NCBI GenBank assembly: GCA_024280945.1
Contig: JAMXLO010000140.1
Coordinates: 1 to 39,061, forward strand
Length of the DNA: 39,061 nucleotides
Source of the DNA: Acetobacteraceae bacterium
GTDB lineage: Bacteria > Pseudomonadota > Alphaproteobacteria > Acetobacterales > Acetobacteraceae
Direction of reading: 5' to 3'
The notes below the pieces were generated by a model. That model was not told the DNA's origin, made no database searches, and saw only the letters and a list, made by a program, of their open reading frames with translations. A program made the position numbers and the translations under genes. The stretch's first letter is position 1. The number at the start of each line of letters is the position of its first letter. Of this stretch, positions 23,128 to 31,395 are shown piece after piece.

Positions 23128-25455
23128 ATGACCCACATGTTCGAGACGATCGCGATCCCGCCGGGCGGCGTGGCCAATGTCAGCCGCCGTTTCGTGATGC
23201 GGGGTATCGTCGGCTCCGGCGCTCTGGTTATCGGAGCCAGCGTGCTGCCGCGTCCGGCGATGTCTGCCTGGAGCACGGGTGCCGGCAAGATGCCCGGCGG
23301 CACCATCAACGATCCGCATGTCTATGTCGCCATCGATCCGTCCGGTCTGGTGACCATCATCACCAATCGCTCGGAGATGGGCACTGGTGTCCGCACCAGC
23401 CTGCCGATGATCGTGGCTGACGAGATGGAGGCGGACTGGTCGCGCGTACGCGTGGCACAGGCGCCGGGCGACGAGAAGAAATACGGCAACCAGGATACGG
23501 ACGGCTCGCGCAGCGTGCGGCACTGGGTCGAGCCGATGCGGCAATGCGGCGCGGCGATGCGGGCAATGCTCGAGCAGGCGGCAGCGACACGCTGGGGTGT
23601 CGCGGTGGCGGATGTTCGGGCCGAGAACCACAAGGTGATCCATCTCGGCTCGGGCAACATGCTGGGCTATGGCGAACTGGCGAAGGCGGCGAGTGCCTTG
23701 CCGACACCGCCGGCGGACAGTCTGAAGCTGAAGGACCCGCGCACCTTCCGCTATATCGGCACCGGGTCGATCCCGATCGTCGATCTGCACGACATCACCA
23801 CAGGCAAGGCGACCTATGGGATCGATGCAAAGATCCCTGGCATGAAATTCGCCGTGATCGCCCGCCCGCCAGTGGTCGGCGGCAAGCTGGTATCGTTCGA
23901 CGCCACCGAAGCCCTCAAGGTTCCTGGCGTGGAGAGGGTGGTGGAGGTCCGAGCCTGGCCCTGGCCCTCGAAGTTCATGCCGGTCGGTGGCGTCGCGGTG
24001 ATCGCGCGCAACACCGGCTGTGCCATCAACGGTCGGGATAAGCTGAAGGTCGTCTGGGACAATGGCCCGAACGCCAGTTACGATTCAGTCGCATTCCGCC
24101 GACAGATGGAGCAGACGGCAGCCAACGCCTGCAAGGTCGTCCGCAATGACGGCGACGCCGAGGGCGCACTGAAGTCAGCGGCTAAGGTCGTCACCGCGCA
24201 GTACTACGTGCCGCATCTGGCGCATGCCAGCATGGAGCCGCCGACCGCCGTGGTGCATGTCTTCCAGGGCAAGGCCGGAACCCAATGCGTGGCGTACGCA
24301 CCGACGCAAAGTCCGGGTGGCTGCCGCGACGACCTCGCGAAGGTTCTCGACATTCCGGTCGAGAATGTCACGGTCAACGTGACGCTGCTGGGCGGCGGGT
24401 TCGGACGCAAGTCCAAGTGGGACTATGTGCTCGAGGCGGCGCTGCTGTCGAAGGCGACGGCGGCGCCGATCAAGGTCGTGTGGACTCGCGAGGACGACAT
24501 TCTGCACGACTTCTATCACACCGTGTCGGTCGAACGGATCGATGCCGGGGTCGATGCGAACGGCAAGGTGATCGCCTGGCGACACCGCAGCGTGGCGCCG
24601 ACGATCAAGTCCACTTTCCAGGCGGGCGCCGACTACGAGGCGCCGTTTGAACTCGGCATGGGGCTGGTGGACAATCCGTTCAACATCCCCAATCTGCGCT
24701 GCGAGAATGGTCGCTGCGAGGCGCATACACGCATTGGCTGGTTCCGTTCGGTGTCCAACATCCCGCATGCATTCGCAGTGCAGTCGATGGTGGGCGAGAT
24801 CGCGGCCGCGCTGGGGCGCGATCCCAAGGATGTGCTGCTGGAACTGCTTGGGCCCGATCGCATCGTCGATCCGCGCAAGTCGCCTGACGTCGCCGACTAC
24901 TGGAACTATGGCGATCCGTTCGAGACGTATCCGATCGAAACCGGTCGCCTGCGTCGGGTGACGGAGATCGCCGCCGAGCAGGCGGGGTGGGGCAAGCCAC
25001 TGCAGAAGGGCGAGGGCCTCGGCATCGCCGTGCACCGCAGCTTCCTGACCTATGTCGCGACGGTGGCGCACGTCGCCGTGGACGACAACGGAACGCTGCA
25101 CATTCCGCGTGTCGACACCGCGATCGACTGTGGCTTCCACGTCAATCCGGAGCGCATCCGATCGCAGATCGAGGGTGCGGCGGTGATGGGGCTGTCGTTG
25201 GCCAAGCACGGGAAGATCACGTTCAAGGATGGCCGCGCCGAGCAGAGCAACTTCGACGGCTTCGGCGTGGCACGCATCGATGATGCGCCGTTGGACGTGC
25301 GGGTGCATATCGTTCCGGCGGACTGGGACGTGCCATCGAGCGGCGTCGGTGAGCCTGGCTTGCCACCCTTCGCACCCGCGCTGTGCAACGCGATATTCGC
25401 CGCCACAGGCAAGCGGATACGCAGCCTGCCGATTGCCGATCAGTTGAAGGCGTAG
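23128..25455 (+). CDS. Tat-exported IorB-type molybdopterin hydroxylase large subunit
   Basis: A 775-residue large subunit of the isoquinoline 1-oxidoreductase/aldehyde dehydrogenase branch of the xanthine oxidase family. The N-terminus holds a twin-arginine signal (NVSRRFVMRGIVGSGALV, residues 18-35). The molybdopterin domain shows MGTGVRTSLPMIVADEMEAD, a repeated a/b-hammerhead (TTGKATYGIDAKIPGMKFAV), LLGGGFGRKSKWDYVLEAAL and the active-site Glu742 in SSGVGEPGLPPFAPA. It hydroxylates an aldehyde or heterocycle with water. With the PQQ dehydrogenase upstream, an alcohol to aldehyde to acid sequence is plausible but unproven. Unlike the three-subunit aldehyde dehydrogenases of acetic acid bacteria there is no multihaem cytochrome gene. 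A strong terminator follows 117 bases later. Confidence 0.93.
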   Translation: MTHMFETIAIPPGGVANVSRRFVMRGIVGSGALVIGASVLPRPAMSAWSTGAGKMPGGTINDPHVYVAIDPSGLVTIITNRSEMGTGVRTSLPMIVADEMEADWSRVRVAQAPGDEKKYGNQDTDGSRSVRHWVEPMRQCGAAMRAMLEQAAATRWGVAVADVRAENHKVIHLGSGNMLGYGELAKAASALPTPPADSLKLKDPRTFRYIGTGSIPIVDLHDITTGKATYGIDAKIPGMKFAVIARPPVVGGKLVSFDATEALKVPGVERVVEVRAWPWPSKFMPVGGVAVIARNTGCAINGRDKLKVVWDNGPNASYDSVAFRRQMEQTAANACKVVRNDGDAEGALKSAAKVVTAQYYVPHLAHASMEPPTAVVHVFQGKAGTQCVAYAPTQSPGGCRDDLAKVLDIPVENVTVNVTLLGGGFGRKSKWDYVLEAALLSKATAAPIKVVWTREDDILHDFYHTVSVERIDAGVDANGKVIAWRHRSVAPTIKSTFQAGADYEAPFELGMGLVDNPFNIPNLRCENGRCEAHTRIGWFRSVSNIPHAFAVQSMVGEIAAALGRDPKDVLLELLGPDRIVDPRKSPDVADYWNYGDPFETYPIETGRLRRVTEIAAEQAGWGKPLQKGEGLGIAVHRSFLTYVATVAHVAVDDNGTLHIPRVDTAIDCGFHVNPERIRSQIEGAAVMGLSLAKHGKITFKDGRAEQSNFDGFGVARIDDAPLDVRVHIVPADWDVPSSGVGEPGLPPFAPALCNAIFAATGKRIRSLPIADQLKA

Positions 25456-25549
25456 GTATCGGGCGGCCGGCACGGTCGTGGCCGACGCGCCCGGCCGTGA
25501 CGGTTCGACTGTGACGGAAAGACCGTTAACTTTTTGGCGCTTGGCTGCG

Positions 25550-25563
25550 TTGACCTAGATCAA
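25550..25563. promoter_or_regulatory. FNR/FixK-like box before the terminator
   Basis: TTGACCTAGATCAA differs by one base from the FNR/FixK consensus TTGAT-N4-ATCAA. It lies 94 bases after the molybdenum-subunit stop and 9 bases before the intrinsic terminator. No gene starts just downstream on either strand, so the target is unclear. It shares the CTAG centre with the perfect box at 26468. Confidence 0.55.
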
Positions 25564-25571
25564 TCAAACGC

Positions 25572-25601
25572 AAAACCGGCGGTTTCCCGCCGGTTTGTTT
25601 T
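25572..25601 (+). terminator. Intrinsic terminator of the Rieske-PQQ-molybdenum operon
   Basis: A perfect 10-base stem, AAACCGGCGG (25573-25582) and CCGCCGGTTT (25587-25596), with loop TTTC, followed by GTTTT. This is the clearest rho-independent terminator in the window. Because the stem has A at its 5' foot and T at its 3' foot it could work in both directions. Confidence 0.85.
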
Positions 25602-25663
25602 AGAATATCTACGCAGATACCGGCTGCATCCGCTGTGGTCCGTCTACATCCTCCGGCCGATCT

Positions 25664-26165
25664 TTAACGGCTGGCCTGTTGTCCATCTGCTGTCTTGTTC
25701 ATGCGGCGCGACGCGTCTTCGTTGAGTACCAAATCCCATTCATACGTCGGCAGGGCTCTCAGCGTGTAATGGAAATCGTCGCATATGCCGCCGCAATGCA
25801 CTTGAACTAGCCGTGCATCGAAGTCCATTCCGTCCGATTGTTTGAAGAAGACCCTATAGCTCTTTGTCACAGATGGATTGGCAGCTTCGGCCATGCGTCC
25901 GCAATCGCGAAGCTGTTGGGGTGTTCCCTTGATCACACCGTCATCACCAGTGTTCTCATGGATTTTGGGGGTCGAAACGGACGTGATAGTTGCGTCTCCC
26001 TTTGTCCTGGCCGATTCTGAAACTACCAGGCCGAATGTCGATCAAATCGAGATAGGTGCCTGCTAATGCGGTTGTTGCAACGAAGACCACCGCGCCTAGG
26101 ACGACCTTTGCGATCCTCAAACCACGACCATTTAACCGTGGGTTGAGAATCGGTGGGACCGACAT
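25664..26165 (-). pseudogene. Small membrane-anchored protein gene split by a frameshift
   Basis: The first open part (26165-25956, 69 residues) starts MSVPPILNPRLNGRGLRIAK and has one hydrophobic helix (VVLGAVVFVATTALAGTYL), then RIGQDKGRRNYHVRFDPQNP and a stop. In the next frame coding character continues, KIHENTGDDGVIKGTPQQLR then YRVFFKQSDGMDFDARL and CGGICDDFHYTLRALPTYEW, to a stop at 25664. The two parts join if one base is removed near the G5 run at 25967-25971 (plus-strand coordinates). I read this as one gene of about 160 residues broken by a one-base insertion, or a sequencing error. The family is not recognised. If the parts are separate genes, the second would start with GTG at 25936. 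Confidence 0.45.
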
Positions 26166-26265
26166 TCACGAAAGGGCCTGACAGCCGGAACGGCTCGGAG
26201 TGTTGAATCTTTTCACCGTCTTATATTTTAGATTGTGCTGGGCAGCCGTACGGGGCGCGCGGCCC

Positions 26266-26412
26266 TTAGTGGACTATGGGTTCCTTGCGGTACGGGTTTT
26301 CCTTGGCGGCAAGGTCGAGAAACTCGCCATGTTTCCCCCCAGCAAGCAGTTCTTCTAGCTGCCTTGCTTTCAACCGGTCCCAGAGTTCTGCCATCGTGAG
26401 TGGCCGTTCCAT
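26266..26412 (-). CDS. Small hypothetical protein, 48 residues
   Basis: A short frame reading MERPLTMAELWDRLKARQLE, then ELLAGGKHGEFLDLAAKENP and YRKEPIVH. The amphipathic helix (LWDRLKARQLEELLA) and regular codon use look like a real peptide. No strong ribosome-binding site precedes the ATG at 26410-26412; directly upstream lies a tandem 10-base repeat. Not recognised. A longer frame over the same bases is much less protein-like. Confidence 0.4.
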   Translation of the reverse strand: MERPLTMAELWDRLKARQLEELLAGGKHGEFLDLAAKENPYRKEPIVH

Positions 26413-26418
26413 GCGGGG

Positions 26419-26439
26419 AACTTACAAGCAACTTACAAG
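26419..26439. repeat. Tandem 10-base direct repeat
   Basis: AACTTACAAG occurs at 26419-26428 and again at 26430-26439, an 11-base period that places both copies on the same face of the DNA. It lies 7 bases upstream of the small minus-strand gene and about 30 bases from the FNR/FixK box. It could be a regulator site. Confidence 0.4.
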
Positions 26440-26467
26440 TATGCTGGGAACCTAGAGAAAGGCTCCG

Positions 26468-26481
26468 TTGATCTAGATCAA
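26468..26481 (+). promoter_or_regulatory. Perfect FNR/FixK box upstream of the cco cluster
   Basis: TTGATCTAGATCAA matches the FNR/FixK anaerobox TTGAT-N4-ATCAA exactly and is a full 14-base palindrome. It is 54 bases before the first start codon of the cco cluster, a distance that fits activation near -41. This implies induction of the high-affinity oxidase at low oxygen. Confidence 0.9.
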
Positions 26482-26535
26482 TGATCCGTTAACACCGGCA
26501 CGGCAGTTTCCGCGGAGCACCTGCCGGAGTGTTCC

Positions 26536-26733
26536 ATGGATATCGACCCGAGCGACCTCATCGTCGGCCTGATGATGGCCGTCTTCGGCCTGGTCGGCCT
26601 CATCCTCGCCTCCGGGGCGATGGACAACGAGATGTACGTCTTCGGCCTCTCCCTGTTCGGCTTCGCCTGCGTGTTCGACTTCGGCCTGCTGCGCCGGCAT
26701 TTCGACCGGATGGAAGCGCGTCGCCATGGCTGA
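26536..26733 (+). CDS. Small membrane protein leading the cco cluster
   Basis: A 65-residue protein with two hydrophobic helices: [20 protein letters not shown], then after GAMDNEMY a second, [20 protein letters not shown], and a basic end ([12 protein letters not shown]). Similar short proteins precede ccoN in some alphaproteobacteria; no function is established to my knowledge. The stop overlaps the start of ccoN by 8 bases, so the two are coupled. It is the first gene after the FNR/FixK box. A GGAG lies 7 bases before the ATG. Confidence 0.75.
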   Translation: MDIDPSDLIVGLMMAVFGLVGLILASGAMDNEMYVFGLSLFGFACVFDFGLLRRHFDRMEARRHG

Positions 26734-28195
26734 TGCCGCGATCATGCCGCACTCGGCCCCGGACTATAACGAGGCAGTCGTCAGGAAATTCGTGATCGCC
26801 ACAGTGTTCTGGGCGGTGGTCGCCTTCCTGGTCGGCGTATGGCTCGCCACCGAGCTCGCCTGGCCGCAAGCCAACCTCGGACTCTCCTTCGTCAACTTCG
26901 GCCGCCTGCGCCCCGTCCATACGTCGGCGGCGATCTTTGCATTCGGCGGCTCCGCGCTGTTCGCGACCTCGTTCTATGTGGTGCAGCGGACCTGCCGCGC
27001 GCGACTGTTCGGTGGTGAAGCGCTCGCCGATTTCGTGTTCTGGGGATATCAGTTTTTCATCGTCATGGCGGCGCTGTCCTATGTGATGGGCTTCAGCCAG
27101 AGCCAGGAATACGCCGAACCGCAATGGCACCTCGACCTGTGGTTGACCGTCGTGTGGGTGGCCTACGCGGTGATCTTCGTCGGCACGCTGATGAAGCGCG
27201 AGGAGCCGCATATCTACGTGGCGAACTGGTTCTATCTCGCGTTCATCCTGACCATCGCCGTGCTGCATATCGGCAATAACCTGGCACTGCCGATCTCGAT
27301 GTTCTCCGCTCAGGCCTATCAGGTCACTTCTGGCGTGCAGAACGCGATGATCCAGTGGTGGTATGGTCACAACGCGGTGGGCTTCTTCCTGACCGCAGGC
27401 TTCCTCGGGATGATGTACTACTTCATCCCCAAGGCGGCGAACCGACCAGTCTACTCTTATCGCCTGTCGGTGGTGCACTTCTGGTCACTGATCTTCATGT
27501 ACATCTGGGCGGGCCCGCACCACCTGCACTGGACCGCGCTGCCCGACTGGACGCAGACCCTGGGGATGGCGTTCTCGGTCATGCTGTGGATGCCGTCCTG
27601 GGGCGGCATGATCAACGGCCTGATGACGCTGTCAGGCGCATGGGACAAGCTGCGCACCGAGCCTAGCCTGCGCTTCTCGGTCACCGCTGTCGGCTTTTAT
27701 GGCATGTCCACCTTCGAAGGACCGGTCATGTCGGTGCGGGATGTCAATGCGCTGAGCCACTACACCGACTGGACAATTGGGCACGTGCACTCCGGTGCGC
27801 TGGGTTGGGTCGCGTTCATCAGTTTTGGTGCGGTCTATTATCTGGTGCCGGTGCTGTGGAAGCGCCCAGGGCTGTATTCGATGCGCCTGGTGTCCTGGCA
27901 CTACTGGATCGCGACGCTGGGCATCGTGTTCTACATCACCTCGATGTGGGTTGCCGGCATCATGCAAGGCCTGATGTGGCGCGCCTATGACCAGTTCGGG
28001 TTCCTGCAGTACTCGTTCGCCGAGTCGGTGATTGCCTTGCATCCGTACTACGTCATCCGGCTCTTCGGCGGATTGCTGTTCCTGATCGGTGCGCTGCTGA
28101 TGGTCTACAACCTGATCCAGACAGTGCGCGGCAAGATCTCAACCTCTGAGCAGAGGATCGTCATGCCGGCAGCCGTCGCCGTGGCGGGGGAGTAA
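26726..28195 (+). CDS. ccoN: cbb3-type cytochrome c oxidase subunit I
   Basis: A 489-residue catalytic subunit of the cbb3 oxidase, with about twelve membrane helices. It holds low-spin haem b, high-spin haem b3 and CuB and reduces O2 to water while pumping protons at low oxygen. Haem and copper ligands can be placed at [14 protein letters not shown] (His65), [20 protein letters not shown] (CuB His), [16 protein letters not shown] (CuB His-His) and [15 protein letters not shown] (His-x-His pair for both haems). The Tyr of the first of these helices region is covalently linked in the family. It starts the structural genes ccoN-O-Q-P, all within a few bases of one another, under the FNR/FixK box at 26468. 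Confidence 0.98.
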   Translation: MADAAIMPHSAPDYNEAVVRKFVIATVFWAVVAFLVGVWLATELAWPQANLGLSFVNFGRLRPVHTSAAIFAFGGSALFATSFYVVQRTCRARLFGGEALADFVFWGYQFFIVMAALSYVMGFSQSQEYAEPQWHLDLWLTVVWVAYAVIFVGTLMKREEPHIYVANWFYLAFILTIAVLHIGNNLALPISMFSAQAYQVTSGVQNAMIQWWYGHNAVGFFLTAGFLGMMYYFIPKAANRPVYSYRLSVVHFWSLIFMYIWAGPHHLHWTALPDWTQTLGMAFSVMLWMPSWGGMINGLMTLSGAWDKLRTEPSLRFSVTAVGFYGMSTFEGPVMSVRDVNALSHYTDWTIGHVHSGALGWVAFISFGAVYYLVPVLWKRPGLYSMRLVSWHYWIATLGIVFYITSMWVAGIMQGLMWRAYDQFGFLQYSFAESVIALHPYYVIRLFGGLLFLIGALLMVYNLIQTVRGKISTSEQRIVMPAAVAVAGE

Positions 28196-28198
28196 GCC

Positions 28199-28915
28199 AT
28201 GTTCCGCCAGGAATTCATCGAGCGCAACGCGTTCCTGCTGCTGGTGCTGACCCTGGTGACGATCGCGATCGGCGGCATCATCGAGGTTGTGCCGTTGTTC
28301 ACCATCGAGACCACGGTGGAGCATGTGAAGGGCATACGACCCTACACGCCGCTGGAACAGCGCGGACGCGACATCTATGTGCGCGAGGGCTGTTACGTCT
28401 GCCACAGCCAGCAGGTCCGCGCTCTGCGCGACGAGGTGGAGCGCTACGGGCACTTCTCGCTGGCAGCAGAGAGCATGTACGACCACCCGTTCCAGTGGGG
28501 CTCCAAGCGCATCGGTCCTGATCTGGCGCGGGTGGGCGGCAAATACTCCAACGACTGGCACTACGCGCACCTGAGCAATCCGCAGAGCGTGGTCCCAGAA
28601 TCGTTGATGCCTGCTTATGCGTTCCTGGCCGAGACCCCGCTTGAGGCCGACGACATCGTGGCGCGCCTGCGCACTCTGCGCGCTGTGGGTGTGCCCTATA
28701 CGGATGGCGAGATCGCCAACGCGGCTGTGGACATGGCGACGCAGGCGAGTCCGAACGCCGACAATGTCGAGCTGCTCAAGCGCTATCCGAAAGCAGTGAC
28801 TGTCCCCGGCAATGGCCGCGTCGTCACCGAGATGGATGCACTGGTGGCGTATCTTCAGGTGCTGGGGACCATGGTCAACTTCGCCGATCCGGCCAATGAG
28901 AGGCTGCAGCAATGA
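28199..28915 (+). CDS. ccoO: cbb3-type oxidase monohaem cytochrome c subunit
   Basis: A 238-residue membrane-anchored cytochrome c. The N-terminal helix ([20 protein letters not shown]) anchors it. The single haem motif is GCYVCHSQQ (Cys65, Cys68, His69), and the axial Met is expected in [11 protein letters not shown]. It receives electrons from CcoP and passes them to CcoN. It starts 3 bases after the ccoN stop, and its own stop overlaps the ccoQ start (ATGA). Confidence 0.97.
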   Translation: MFRQEFIERNAFLLLVLTLVTIAIGGIIEVVPLFTIETTVEHVKGIRPYTPLEQRGRDIYVREGCYVCHSQQVRALRDEVERYGHFSLAAESMYDHPFQWGSKRIGPDLARVGGKYSNDWHYAHLSNPQSVVPESLMPAYAFLAETPLEADDIVARLRTLRAVGVPYTDGEIANAAVDMATQASPNADNVELLKRYPKAVTVPGNGRVVTEMDALVAYLQVLGTMVNFADPANERLQQ

Positions 28916-29058
28916 TGGAATTCATCATGTGGCTTCAGCACCATTGGGTCGTGGCGGTAACCATCGTGTTCCTGATGATTGTGCTGACCACCTACTGGCC
29001 GGGGCGCAAGACCCAGATCGAGCGGCATGGCCGAATCCCGCTCGAAGACGATCGTTGA
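28912..29058 (+). CDS. ccoQ: cbb3-type oxidase subunit CcoQ
   Basis: A 48-residue protein with one membrane helix ([18 protein letters not shown]) and a charged tail ([18 protein letters not shown]), the normal CcoQ/FixQ form. It helps stabilise the oxidase complex. It starts at ATG 28912 overlapping the ccoO stop; the adjacent ATG at 28915 is equally possible. Confidence 0.9.
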   Translation: MMEFIMWLQHHWVVAVTIVFLMIVLTTYWPGRKTQIERHGRIPLEDDR

Positions 29059-29070
29059 GGAGCCGCCGCA

Positions 29071-29937
29071 GTGCCAACCAAGGTTGAAAAGGACGTCGTG
29101 ACCGGCACGAATACGACCGGTCACGAGTGGGACGGGCTGAAGGAGCTCAACACGCCGCTGCCGAAGTGGTGGCTGTACGTGCTCTACGCGACCATTGCCT
29201 GGGCGGCGGTGTGGTTCGTGCTATATCCGTCTGTGCCGGGTATCACCGGTTATTTCCCCGGCATCCTCGGCTACTCACAGCGCGCGGCAGTGAACACCGA
29301 AGTGCGGGCGATCGAAGCGCAACGCGCCGGCACCATGGACAAGATCAAGGCCCTGTCGTTTACCGAGATCCGCAAGGATCCGCAGCTCATGGCGGCCGCC
29401 GAAGTGGCCGGACGCATTGCCTTCGCCAACAACTGCCAGCCCTGCCATGGCGCCGGCGGCGGCGGACAGCCTGGCTATCCGGCCCTGGCCGCCGGTGGGT
29501 GGATCTGGGGCGGCTCGCTGGATGCGATCGAGCAGACCATCGCCTATGGCATTCGCAGCGGCGACGACAAGGCACGTGACAGCCAGATGCTGCGGTTCGG
29601 TGTGGATGGCATCCTGAAGCCCGACGAGATCCAGAAAGTCGCCGACTATGTGATGACGATGTACGGCAAGCCCACCGACCGAGATGTGTCGGCCGGGCGG
29701 AAGCTCTACGCCGACAACTGTGCCGTTTGTCATGGCGAGGCAGGGCAGGGCGATCGGGAGAAAGGAGCACCTCGGTTGGCGTCGCATGTGCACCTTCATG
29801 ACGACAGTCGGGATGCCGTCGTCGCACAAATCAGCGCCCCGCGGATGGGTGTGATGCCGGCGTGGCACACGCGGCTTGATGAGGCGACCATCAAGAGCCT
29901 GGCGCTGTACGTGCATTCGTTGGGCGGTGGGGAGTAA
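29071..29937 (+). CDS. ccoP: cbb3-type oxidase dihaem cytochrome c subunit
   Basis: A 288-residue dihaem subunit. The N-terminus has HEWDGLKELNTPLPKWWLYV followed by the membrane helix, the standard CcoP start. Two cytochrome domains follow, with haem motifs NCQPCHGAGG (Cys122, Cys125, His126) and NCAVCHGEAG (Cys217, Cys220, His221). It accepts electrons from soluble or bc1-linked cytochrome c. The start is GTG at 29071 with GAGGAG upstream. It is directly followed by ccoG with no gap. Confidence 0.97.
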   Translation: MPTKVEKDVVTGTNTTGHEWDGLKELNTPLPKWWLYVLYATIAWAAVWFVLYPSVPGITGYFPGILGYSQRAAVNTEVRAIEAQRAGTMDKIKALSFTEIRKDPQLMAAAEVAGRIAFANNCQPCHGAGGGGQPGYPALAAGGWIWGGSLDAIEQTIAYGIRSGDDKARDSQMLRFGVDGILKPDEIQKVADYVMTMYGKPTDRDVSAGRKLYADNCAVCHGEAGQGDREKGAPRLASHVHLHDDSRDAVVAQISAPRMGVMPAWHTRLDEATIKSLALYVHSLGGGE

Positions 29938-31395
29938 ATGTCCCGCATCAGCAAGGCTGAACGTCAGCTTCAGCTCCAGCGCGAGGAGCTCGGCGACCAC
30001 CTGTATGCCAACCGTGTGCGCGTGTATCCGAAGACGGTGCACGGCCCGGTGCGGCGGTTCAAATGGACGGTCCTGGTCTTCTGCCTTGCTGTCTATTACC
30101 TGCTGCCGTGGCTGCGCTGGCATCGTGGCGCCAATCAGCCGGACCAGGCCGTGCTGCTGTCGCTCTGGCATGAGCGTTTCTATTTCTTCAATCTCGAGTT
30201 CTGGCCGCAGGACATCTATTACCTGACGGGTCTCCTGATCATGGCCGCGGTGACGCTGTTCCTGGTCACCAGCCTGATCGGCCGCGTGTGGTGCGGTTAC
30301 ACCTGCCCGCAGACGGTGTGGACCGATCTGTTCATGTGGGTCGAGCGACAGATTGAAGGCGATCGCAACGAGCGCATGAAGCGCGACGCAGAGCCGTTGT
30401 CCTTTGACATGGTCTGGCGCAAAGTGCTCAAGCATGCCGTGTGGCTGGGCATCGCCTTCTGGACCGGCGGCGCCTGGATCATGTACTACGTCGATGCGCC
30501 GACAGTGACGGTGGAGTTCTGGACCGCCACCGCGTCGAAGGAAGTGTATTTCTTCACCCTCCTGTTCACCGCAACCACGTATTTGCTGGCCGGCTGGGCA
30601 CGCGAACAGGTCTGCACCTATATGTGCCCATGGCCGCGCTTCCAGTCAGCGATGCTGGACGAACAGACCGTCACCGTGACCTATCAGGGCTGGCGCGGCG
30701 AACCACGGACACGCGGCAAGCGCCATGAGGATGTGCCCGCCGGCGATTGCGTCGACTGCGGCGCCTGCGTCACCGCGTGTCCAACAGGGATCGATATCCG
30801 TGATGGCATCCAGCTCGAGTGCATCAACTGCGGCCTCTGTATCGACGCCTGCAACCACGTCATGGAGAAAACGGGCCGACCTCAATGGTTGATCACCTGG
30901 GATACATTGGCGGACCAGGCAGCGAAGGCGCAAGGCCGACAGACCACGCTGCGCCTGCTTCGGCCACGCACCTTGATCTACGTCTCTGCGCTGCTGCTGG
31001 CGGCGGTGGTGATGACGGTCGCCCTGTTGACGCGGTCGTCGATCGATCTTTCTGTGCTGCACGACCGCGCGCCGCTGTTTGTGCGTCTGCCTGACGGTGA
31101 CTTGCGCAACGGCTACACGGTGAAGATCGTCAACAAGACGCAGCAGATGGCGCTGTTCGAGCTGCGGACCGAGGGCCTGAACGCGGCATCGCTCGCCGAA
31201 CCGGATGAGGGGCTTGGGCCGGCCGACAGGCTTGGCTTGATGGTGAAGGCCGACAGCATCGGCACATTCCGCGTAACCGCCGCTGGCCAGCCAAACCGGC
31301 TCGTAGGCGGATCGCAACCGATCGACTTCATCCTACGCAACACCGAAACCGCCGAGCAGACGGTGTATCGTTCGCAGTTCATGGGGCCACGATGA
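29938..31395 (+). CDS. ccoG: cbb3 oxidase assembly protein CcoG (FixG)
   Basis: A 485-residue membrane ferredoxin-like protein needed for cbb3 assembly, thought to reduce copper for CuB. It has several membrane helices, the Cys motifs VWCGYTCPQTVW and VCTYMCPWPRFQSAMLDE, and two [4Fe-4S] sites (DCVDCGACVTACPTGID and CINCGLCIDACNHVM). The C-terminal part after the last helix is the periplasmic Ig-like domain. The gene begins at the base after the ccoP stop and ends overlapping ccoH (ATGA). Confidence 0.96.
   Translation: MSRISKAERQLQLQREELGDHLYANRVRVYPKTVHGPVRRFKWTVLVFCLAVYYLLPWLRWHRGANQPDQAVLLSLWHERFYFFNLEFWPQDIYYLTGLLIMAAVTLFLVTSLIGRVWCGYTCPQTVWTDLFMWVERQIEGDRNERMKRDAEPLSFDMVWRKVLKHAVWLGIAFWTGGAWIMYYVDAPTVTVEFWTATASKEVYFFTLLFTATTYLLAGWAREQVCTYMCPWPRFQSAMLDEQTVTVTYQGWRGEPRTRGKRHEDVPAGDCVDCGACVTACPTGIDIRDGIQLECINCGLCIDACNHVMEKTGRPQWLITWDTLADQAAKAQGRQTTLRLLRPRTLIYVSALLLAAVVMTVALLTRSSIDLSVLHDRAPLFVRLPDGDLRNGYTVKIVNKTQQMALFELRTEGLNAASLAEPDEGLGPADRLGLMVKADSIGTFRVTAAGQPNRLVGGSQPIDFILRNTETAEQTVYRSQFMGPR

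Noticed and set aside
24175-25473. 432-codon open frame on the minus strand
   Set aside because: It lies wholly antisense to the molybdenum subunit, is rich in Arg/His, and has no domain character; it is a by-product of GC-rich codon use.
25534-25725. Plus-strand frame downstream of the FNR-like box as its target gene
   Set aside because: The frame runs through the terminator hairpin and has no family or helix pattern.
26228-26431. 67-codon minus-strand frame
   Set aside because: Ser/Arg/Pro-rich with no structure; the 48-residue frame over the same bases is more protein-like.
26600-27478. 292-codon open frame on the minus strand
   Set aside because: Antisense to ccoN and the small leading gene; strongly charged and low in complexity.
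29275-30435. 386-codon open frame on the minus strand
   Set aside because: Antisense to ccoP and ccoG, whose haem and iron-sulfur motifs prove the plus strand is coding.
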